The notes beneath the pieces are model-generated. The model did not search any database and was not told where the DNA came from. It saw only the letters and a program-made list of their open reading frames with translations. Positions 55,001 to 64,000 of a DNA stretch of 64,000 nucleotides are shown here, piece by piece; the first letter of the stretch is position 1, and every line of letters starts with the position of its first letter. This DNA is from Trichuris trichiura (lineage: Eukaryota; Nematoda; Enoplea; Trichinellida; Trichuridae), in contig JBAJFE010000010.1 of assembly GCA_037903355.1 (NCBI GenBank), forward strand, positions 434,001 through 498,000, given 5' to 3'. The position numbers and the translations under genes are program-made.

Positions 55001-58000
55001 TTCAAGCTGAAAAGAGTACAAATCATCATAGGAGCTTACACAAAGGTAAAAGGGACAAAAGCTATTCAGAGATAAACTTAAGCCGCGCACGTCACAGGTT
55101 AATCATTAACATTTTTTTTTGGAAGCGTACGACAACGCTGCTCGCTTTCATTCATCGACATATGACCAGACGGCTGGCGCTGAACATACCCACGCAAATC
55201 CTGTCTAATTTGTTTGACTCATTTTCTGGCGCACGCTAAACCGACCCTCCTTGACTGTGAGCTCAGCCTTTTGGGCACCCATTAACTTTTCTCCCCGTCG
55301 GCTACTCAGCGGCATTTATCCATTTCTTCACACCGCCAAGTGTCTGCAATGTCTCCAAGAAAACAATGCTAATGCTGCTGGTGATAGCTTCTTTGAGCTT
55401 GGGGCGCACGCACGCAACCCGAAAGTGTCCCGCCCGGTTGCGGCCCACTTTTGTTTACAACCGGTTTAAAGTTTGGCCAACAGGTTGGCACGGGCGAAAA
55501 ATATACAAAGATTGATGAGGACAACGGAACATTTCTGGACTTCCTTTCCTAAACGGCCAGCAACAAAGTCACGTAGAGAAAGAACAATGACGGAAAAGCG
55601 CACAAAGTGCTATTCAACTTTGCCAAGACTAAATAAAGGCATTAACACAAAACTCAAATGCATACACACCGACTGTGCCACTGCCGTAAAACTCTACAAG
55701 CAGCGGTGAAAGAACCTCAGAGCCCATTTTGAGACTGAATACCGGCTGCTTTGTAAGGGATAGGTATATAGTTCCATTGTGAACAATTGACTTTTCTTCG
55801 TTTAAATGATTCCGTCAACTAAAACTATTTCAAGGAAAGAACTTAGCTTGGTCACAATGGAACCACCTGTGAGCTTGTAACATAAAGTGATTTATGCTAG
55901 CAACGTAGGCGCTGCGGACTTTTAAAATCGGATATAAGTTTATCTTACCATCGTCAGTGGCATCGGAACGGCGAAACGTTAGGTCGGAAGCATTTTGGGT
56001 TTTTTGTAAGCGTACTCTAAATTAAAGCCAAAATGAGACGCAACTTTTGACCAGCTCAGAAACAACGCATCGCCTGCGGGCATTCCGCGCAGGAGGATGG
56101 AGCGGCTCGTCCGGCGAGGACGTTACTAAAAATCAAAACTAGTCCTATTTTTTGTTTAGCGCCATGAAGGCAAAATGAATATCTCGCGTCATTTTCACAT
56201 GCGCGCCTTAAAACAGAACGCCTAATTTCCCCAGTCAGACTATGTCAAACTTGTTTCCCTTAAAAAGGAAAAGAAAGAATGCGAATAACAGGTCGCCGAC
56301 TTCAACGCTTCGCGCAGTTGTTAAATTGTTGTCTAAGGGAAAGAAACTAGTAGTATCAAAACGTTCAGCCGCCAATTTTGCATACTTTAAAAAGCGACCT
56401 CAACGACGACGAAACAACTGCCATTTAACGCTTTGAGCATCAAAGGCGCACCGTACATCCTATAGCCTTCTCGCGAACGAGTTCGAATAAAAGATATTGC
56501 ATTATCGCCTCATCAGGCATTGAGGAAAGCAAAATTCGATTGAATAGGCAGACTCTGACGCTATGCGCCGCCGTTCAACGAAGGAAAGAGAATTGTCAAA
56601 CCTTTGTCAAAGCAAAAGCATAGCTTGCCTGTGATCCACTGGTCGACCAAAATGGACACGAAGCAAGGCAGAGCCCGCGGCAAAGGCCAAACTAGCCTTT
56701 GCGGAGTCTATATAAGGAAAGTGAAAGCTAAAAAGCCGATCAGGAGAACGCTGTCGACTGAAGCGGCTTTTTGAGAGGCCGGCGAATTAAGCGCGCCAAA
56801 AGTGGATGGGAATTTGCTCAAAAGCGTAGGCACGTATCTCGCAGCCGAACTCGTTAGTTACCAAACAAAATTAGCTCCAAAGAAACTTCGCGCCTCCGTC
56901 CGCGGCATCCCACATAAAATGCAACACGGTGACATGCAAATGCTTACTAGCTCTTATAGCGTCATCGACTCTGTTAAAGGCCAAACGAAGGAAGGAAACA
57001 ATCGAACCTTCACGACACTTTTTTGCTCGTTTTAGCAAATTTAAGGCAAAATTAAGAAACCGACGGAACTGACGCAGCGCGCTAAAAAGGGATAGGCGAC
57101 GGTAATTCAAAGGGCGCAAAGGGTCGAAAAGAAACCTTTTTAATTCTAACATAGGTGGCGCTTTGTTAGCTACGTATTTTTCAAAGGACCCATTTTGCAG
57201 GCACCCTCAAGCGACGCAGATATATGAGAACACGTTGAACTTAAAAAGGTAAAAAATACTAAGCAAGATAACTGCCATGTAGACAAAGCTGACTGTGGCA
57301 ATGTGCTCACGCTGCAATGGAACGAATAGGCCGATAAGCGGGCCCTTATTGAGCATAAGGCCAACGGAAGAGAAGAGAATAATTTTTGTCTTCTTTAAAT
57401 GATGCAAAGCTGATTTGAAAGCTACCTGCCCTACGAAGGAAATGTTGGAGACTTGGCGAGGATTGTCGGTAACAGCATAAGGATAAAAAGCGCCCACGGC
57501 ACCTGGAGCAACGTCGCAGCTGGCTGAAGGAACAATATCTGGGCGTTTTGGCAAAAGGAGGCAACCGCAGCACAATGCTTCACTTTCGGGGTGCCATCAA
57601 TCAGCCATGTCAGCCGGCAAAGCCCGTCCCAGGTAGAGTCAACCGCGCCACCCACGACAATAGGGCCCTTCAGAAATGTTCAAAGAAGAGATGGGCCGAG
57701 CTGGCGCCCGACACACCAAAGCGCCGTGCGGCTGGCAAAAATTTAAACGCTTTTTGGAAAAGCAAAACCTGCTCGCGATCGCCGGCCACCCTGCTGCATT
57801 CCTGCAATAACGAGTTGTCAGACATGCCAACCGGATGTTGGCGAAACTTTCAGCGCAAAGAGAGCGACATGTTCGTCGAGCGTTTCGAAATATTTGCTCA
57901 AATGGAATGCGCAATTTTTGGCAAAAAGGAGCAAATAATTCGTTGCCGCTTCTAGCTTACGTAAATTTCAACTGCCTGCTCACCGACAACAGATGTCGCT

Positions 58001-61000
58001 TAAGCATGAAGCTTGAAATGTTTGAAAATTTACTACTATGCAAATTAAAACATTGCCACTTTTTGTACACTAAGCTGACAGTGGTGATTCGATCCACGGG
58101 CAAGTTCAAACGAACAAGCATACAAAGCGGCGAAGCTACAAGACAAAAATTTAACCGCGCAACTTGCTACTAACTTTCCGCCCAAGGAAAGGTTGCGTCA
58201 AACCGCTATCCATCATTAATACAGGAAACGAATTTTAAAATTTGAAAAATTTACCATCAATGCAATGACCACTATAGCCGCCACAGTCTTTTCTTCCTAA
58301 CGCTAAAAGCGTGAAGCTGTAGGAATGCAGCACGTATCGACGGAGCGCCCGCCACTTTTTGACATTTCGTTTTTAGTCAAAGTATGATCATAGTTGAATC
58401 CTAGGCGTTACAGCACCACTCGGAGAGAAGAGAAAAAAAAAGTAGGTAGCGCTCACTAAAATCAACGCGCAAGAGATTAGCCGCCGTCAGGGGAGCACCC
58501 TCTGGCACCACGCAGGGTGCCCTTTCGAAAACGGGCGATAGCCATCAGAAGGTGCTACGCTCTGATCAATAGGCGCCCGTTGGTTGACTACGGAGATGGT
58601 TGCTTTCGAGGAGTTAAGAGAAACTGCCTCAAAGAGAAGCCTGGCAAATACCTAAGAGGAAAAAAGATTCGTTGGCAAAAACTTGGCTCGAACAATTGGT
58701 TAATGCTAATTCAAGAAATGGAGCTCCCGCCTCGAATGTGCGTCAGACGTGTTTTTGAAAAAGTGATCGCTGGTATGAACATTAACATTCCGCCTGAGCA
58801 ACGTTGCTCCCACGCACCGGAGATGACATGGCAGGTCAACAAACTTTCGACTAGGCGATCACGGTACGTTAGAACGTCAGAGTTCGTTACTAGCACCCTC
58901 CATGAGGTTTACTAATATGAACGCGCACGTTGAAAGCGTAGACTTTTGGATTTGCTTTCAATAACCTTAAAGAAGAAGTAGCATTTGTCCTTGAGTTATT
59001 CTTGCCATATGCAATTCAAATATTACTAGGTAAAACCGTTGCAGGAATCAGTGGGCTATCATTAACATATCAACAATAACAAGAGTGAGGTAGAGCCCAA
59101 ACGTTCTTCTATCGTCTTAAGGCGTATACACACAAAATTTCAGGGGCGCTGAAAGTGCAAGCGTTTGATTAATAGTCTTGCGTATATGAGTTCTGAAAAT
59201 TTCACATTTCAACCTGTGCCCCACTTCTTACGATTTCGACTACAAAAATGCGGAGGTTTTTGTTTCCAATTAAATAAGCAAAATGAACCATTTTACGCAG
59301 CTACTTTGAAAAGGAAGAAAGATACAGGGTTTCACAGCTCCAATGGACTTCACGTAGCGACATCTGGCTGGAGAGTGGTTAGAAACAAACGTCAAAAGCA
59401 TAATACGGCTATACAGTGAGATGCAGGCGGAAAAAAGGATCGCTAAGCTGCCAGAACGGTATTTAAACTTCAAACGACAAAACGGATACGACGTGATCAC
59501 CGTTGCTCATTTGAAAACCGCTTCGCATTGTCATTTTTGCTGACGGATTAATTAGTCATGGTTTATACTTGCTTTGTCAAAATGACAAATGACAACGTGA
59601 AGAAGCTGGTCGGCAAATTCTCGTTCAGCAACTGCTTATGCACTGCTATTCTGATAGTTATCAGCTGCTAGGACTTTGAATATGAAAGCGACTTTCCAAA
59701 TGGAAACACGACGCCAGCTGGAACTGCTCTCCGAGCCACCAGTTACACTACTGGTAGTTACAACAGTTTTGGATTGGTTACTCGGTACACCGGCGCATAA
59801 ACTGTTCTCTACATACACGAAAGTCTTTTCAAATCATAGACAACACAATCGATCCCTTCGAGAAAGAAAGAAAATAAAGCGATACTGAAGAAGTATATAA
59901 TCCAAATAGGTATCTCCAGTTGGTATTTTTTGCATCATCTCTACCCCATTCATCCTTTCTACAACTCAGCTCCCGTTGACTAGAAGATTTGCAGATACGA
60001 AATAGAGCAACAGAAGCTGTACACACCAGTTGCAAGTTACTATTGCAACTATTGACATGTCGCTTCTTTTAGTTCTCAAGCATCTGCGCGACAAGAGGTT
60101 CCAACTGGCTGCCCTAACAGGCAATACCTTTGCTAGTCTCAGAGGGTGGAAGATCGCCCGCCCATAGCCAATCCTTAAGTGACCTACCATAGTGTATGAA
60201 TATTTGCATAAAATTTGTTAACACTTGAATCAATAGGTTACGATTGAACTTGGGGATGCCTTAGGTTGCTTGAAAATAGATTTTGAAGGCAAGCAAAGCT
60301 CGCACAAATCAATCAAAGTAACGGCGAGATTTTTACTATGAAAAAAAAGCTAAGCGTGAATAGACGGATAAACGGACAAGACAGGGCAGTTTAAAATAGT
60401 CACACTCTGCAGTCGAATTCAGTGATCTAAGCGCCCATCCAAAGTGGATACAAGTTAAGTTCAGTTTTTAATTCCGCTTTAACAGGGAACAATTGGAGAA
60501 AAAAATCCGCTAAGGTCGGTCGAGTTCCTGCAGCCCTATTCTGAGCATAACTCGGAATTCGCTAAGTATATGTGTGTGTCAGAGAGAGAGAGAGCTCAAA
60601 TCTCGTAATGACTTCCGCAGGCGATCGTGCCACTTGCATCGTAGCACGCAATATAGGCTGTCCCAAAACTTTAGCTGACGGCTACTTTAAATAATACGCA
60701 GAGCAAGACGGCACATACAAACGGCTACATCTGGGTTGCAGGCGTAGGACTGACGTCAGTTGCCACAAATCAACTCACCCTTTACGCACCCTCTTCTTCG
60801 CAGGGAGAATAGCTAAATTACGTACAGCTGCGATTCACGTGATCACAGCAACTGGATTAAAATAAACGAAAAGACTGACCTGTCTTTCTAGAGCATTCTT
60901 AAACTTCGCTATAGCCAACCATTAATATTTGGTGCAAAGCCAGTCTCTTCGGAAGAAAAAAGAAATTATTCGAAAGGAAGAGGAAAGTGACAATAGACAT

Positions 61001-63260
61001 TTTACGCATACTCTATAGCCACGTATAGAAAAGACGGTTTAATAAGCTGCCCCGTAAAACATTGCTTTTCCCTTAATAATACATGACTAGAGTGACTAAT
61101 ATGACCTTTGTGCGGACGAAAGGGAGCGGTGATATCACTGGCAAACGAGAAACTTTTTTTCCAGAATAGCTACCAGATAAAATGTTGACAGTTCATAGAA
61201 ATGAGTAATTAACGAGCATTAGGCCCACTTGCCTACCTGGACTTTTATCATCCGACTGATTGCAGGTGACCGTACTTTGGCAAGCGAGACCTTTTTCCGC
61301 CAAAAAAATGCTACCTTGTACTGTCCGCCGCAGGAAAGGTTTCCAAGCGGAATAATACACTGGAGAACACCGGAATCAAGCAAGCTCTACTTCGTCGAAC
61401 TGTGCCACCGCTGAAGCACCTTTTCACTGCTCGATTAGAGCAGCTTCGATGCGGCTAAAGCAAACTTACAACCCATCAGATACATGTGGAAGGGAGAGTG
61501 CGCCAGCGCACCCTATTCGCATATGATGCCAATGCAATTTTGAGTTGTGTAATTTAATCGCGCGTAGAATTCAATCAATCATAGCGCGGGCGCATTGGAT
61601 TGCACCAGAAGAAGAAAGAGAAGAAGACTCAGTGCAATGAGTCCAACAGAGGCGGCTCGGTGCTGTCAGAAGAAATAAGTAGAGCAACAATTAAAGAGAA
61701 CACGAATCAACTGTCTGGCAAAAGACGTCGAGCGCTTTGGGACCGGTTTGCCAGTGGTGAACTGAAAAAACGCATGGCACTGCATGACCATTCGGTCACA
61801 AAACAAGCCAATAATCTAGCTTCGGCCCTAGCTACAATCACGTCCTACGATAAGCGATCTCTCTCAAGCTACTTTCACGCAACTCCGCAAAGGCTATTTA
61901 AAAAACGACGCGTTATACACGCAAAATGTTCAGCTGTCGTTCAGCAGGCGCATGACGACAAACACTTATACTAGCGAGAGGAACATTTGTGTAATAAACA
62001 ACAAGCACAAAACAAGCTATAGACGCCAAATAAATGAGAAACAAACACAGCCATACTGTTAATAAGAAGGTTGATTGGCGCACGATCTACCCGAACCTGC
62101 AAACACTTTACATTATATCTGCGAAACTATTTATTGTTTTTTATGTTTACTACGGCGGGAAAAGTCTTCGAATATGACCGCTGCGTACTTCCATTGCTCA
62201 TATCGAATCAGCTTAAGACATAGGCACAAAATCCGTGTACTGCGAAGGTGCAGTTGATTTTGATATTTCCAAGGTGCAGTTGGCATAGGACGTCCGACAG
62301 GTGCTCTGCGTTATTGCAGCGGCGTAGGGTGATGGAAAACATTGCAAAAGCTTTGATTTATAGCCGGCGGAAGTATATGGAGAACCGAGAAAATAATTGC
62401 CAAAGAGTTTTCAAGAGGAACAGCTCTGCTCCGCAGGAAAAAGCAACGCCGCCGATACTTCTGCTCAGGCGCGATGCTAGGTCGCCGTCCGTCAAGGTTT
62501 TCAACCACACTTCTGCTCATTGCAACTGGAGTTGAATTACTAATATGTAACACCACTGTTTCCCTAAATGCCTTTCGGAACTGGTCAATGCTTTTGAGAA
62601 TAATCTTGTTTAGGACATTTAACTGAGTGTAGTGTTACCGTCAATGCGTGTTGGTTTTTAATAAAAGAAATAGAATGTTCAGCTTAACCCCACTAGTAGA
62701 GAGGATATTTTTCTGTAGTCGTATTCGTAGGAAATTCTGGCTAGTCTGCGATGTCACCAACGTCGTAGTTACACAGAAGGCTTTTGCCTAAAATTGTTCA
62801 CAGCTATTGTGCTGTTGTAAACTTGACAAGAAGGTTAATTTTGGTCGGCTTATCCACGTAGGCTAAGCTAAGCTTCTTTCAGCGAAAGTGCTAACTTCCA
62901 ATGGGATGAAATGTGAAACTGTGCGCGACATTCACGCAGAGCAGCTGCAAAACCCACAGCTTCTATGGTACACGTGTAGTATGCATGCTTTATGTACTTG
63001 CATACGAGGAGTGTTTACATTACATACGATTTCTAAGTGGTGAAAATTACTTATAACTAAAGTAGCTGCGGTATGAATGCTCTCTACAGCATAGATGCAA
63101 TATGTATGGTAATCTATGTTATAAATTGCTCTTGATGGTTTGGTAGATCTTCTACGGCTTTTCCCGTTTTTGTCTGCATTGGTATGTGTAGTTTAAACGA
63201 AACAGTTCCTCTACCAACAGGTGGATCAGCGATTATTGGGAAAACTTGGACAGGACCAAC
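49041..63260. other. Gene-poor 14-kb block upstream of the zinc-finger gene
   Basis: No conserved domain was recognised on either strand. Longer frames (53061-53520, 57548-57955, 58517-58915, 61600-61974) are Arg/Lys-rich on the plus strand and look like by-products of an A- and G-rich strand. The block includes a GC-rich part near 52.3-53.4 kb and a GA-rich microsatellite at about 60579-60593. No PLE or Tigger copies were noticed in it, in contrast with the rest of the window. Confidence 0.45.
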
Positions 63261-63269
63261 ACAGTCAAC

Positions 63270-64000
63270 TTTAACTTTCAAAGCTTTCGGAAAGCTCTAG
63301 TTCCGTCGTCAGTGAGATGGACGATCGCTCCTTTTTCGTTTTCCAAATAGTAATTTAATTTATTTGGTAATTTTCATTCAGCTTACCAAAGGTTTTCAAC
63401 TTGCAGTAGTTCATCACTAATCCGTTTTGGTTCATATAACGCCGCCTTAAGATTTGCCCCATGGAAAATTCACTGATATTAATAGGAAGGAGCGTATTAT
63501 TTCAAGTAGGATGAAATACTAGAAGCCTTGACCTTAATTAGCTCTCGGAAATAGTTTTTCAATTTAATGGGTTGTCTTGATCTAATGGTTTCAATATGAT
63601 GATAGGCAGCAATTTTAGAATAAGCATCTGCAGCAAAGAGTTCAATTTAGTTGCCTTAACACCTTCCGCGAGATTGTGAAGTCTCCTAAGTCGATCTTCC
63701 TAGATGGTGTTTATTCGTTTCGAAATCGTTAGGAAGGTTGAATTAACCCTCATCGTTCTTATGTCGACTAATAAAGCTCTTTCTTGGAAGAGTTTTGGAC
63801 TTTCAACTTCACTCTAAGTATCATTAGCTGGCGAGGTTTTCTGGTTTGTCACGCAAATGAAAACTTCATTCTTCATAACTCGGCTCTTTCAAACCATTTG
63901 TAGTTGCCCCAAGCCAACTTGCGCATCACGGATAACGCTAGAACCCGTTATCTTAAAGCAAAAATATTATCCTGCTGTTTTTGAAGCTGTTATTCAACTA
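63270..64000 (-). repeat. Long dispersed repeat, copy 2, cut by the right edge
   Basis: Reverse complement matches 28134-28641 plus 29817-30055 along its length and lacks the Tigger-like insertion, so it shows the empty site. The minus-strand frame AYSKIAAYHHIETIRSRQPI extends further here than in copy 1 (NYFRELIKVKASSISSYLK). It terminates with a complete hammerhead-like hairpin. Confidence 0.75.
63285..63312 (-). ncRNA. Hammerhead-like hairpin, long repeat copy 2
   Basis: CTGACGA, extra C, stem GGAA/TTCC with an 8-base loop, then GAAA. The next bases GCTTTGAAAGT can form a short stem III-like hairpin. Confidence 0.45.

Noticed and set aside
61600..61974. 124-codon Lys/Arg-rich ORF
   Set aside because: Composition mirrors the A/G-rich strand; no domain, splice sites or conserved motif.
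1..64000. CRISPR arrays, bacterial operons or prophage features
   Set aside because: No regularly spaced direct repeats, no Shine-Dalgarno/operon layout; genes are intron-containing and animal-like.

Overview
The window is eukaryotic nuclear DNA from an invertebrate. Genes are split by many very short introns (41 to about 100 bp, normally GT-AG), conserved animal proteins lie close together on both strands, and small transposon copies are scattered between and inside genes. Gene content and intron style fit a nematode, perhaps a Trichuris/Trichinella-type (clade I) worm. The species call is inference; no rRNA, mitochondrial or spliced-leader sequence was seen to confirm it. All exon boundaries below were read by eye from reading frame, splice motifs and remembered family consensus, not from alignments.

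Layout. 0.6-3.9 kb (-): 5' part of a BIG1/BIG2-type ARF-GEF, running off the left edge before its Sec7 domain. 5.5-7.6 kb (+): BAF53/ARP4 actin-related protein. 7.8-9.0 kb: a pogo/Tigger-like DNA transposon. 9.9-10.7 kb (-): complete Y14/RBM8A. 12.66-13.63 kb (+): intronless histidine phosphatase with a possible frameshift. 15.26-19.07 kb (-): complete 14-exon secreted M14 procarboxypeptidase. 20.7-21.1 kb (-): histone H2A pseudogene; 24.23-24.65 kb (+): a divergent H2B with its 3' stem-loop. 31.5-33.35 kb (-): RMI2-like OB-fold protein, an unknown 104-aa protein and mitochondrial ribosomal protein L11. 34.9-40.3 kb (+): a TTC14-like gene whose TPR part could not be found. 47.1-48.9 kb (-): klumpfuss-type four-zinc-finger transcription factor, followed upstream by about 14 kb without recognisable genes.

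Mobile elements are the most unusual content. A Penelope-like element (PLE) copy at 42.2-43.9 kb keeps the YVDD reverse-transcriptase motif and a GIY-YIG domain, has inverted terminal repeats and lies between 13-bp target duplications. Four smaller insertions (2.1, 17.2, 19.5 and 39.0 kb) share the same plan: inverted arms, a short one-sided tail, and 10-14 bp target duplications. At least twelve PLE-related arms carry a hairpin between CUGANGA-like and GAAA motifs. It looks like a hammerhead ribozyme core, but every copy has an extra base (nearly always C) before the stem. The stem covaries between copies, which argues for conserved structure. Four pogo/Tigger-like elements with TA duplications are also present, one of them nested in another long repeat.

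The strand with excess A over T appears to follow transcription direction. On that basis the gene-poor 49-62.6 kb block may belong to a minus-strand transcription unit, possibly a long first intron of the zinc-finger gene.
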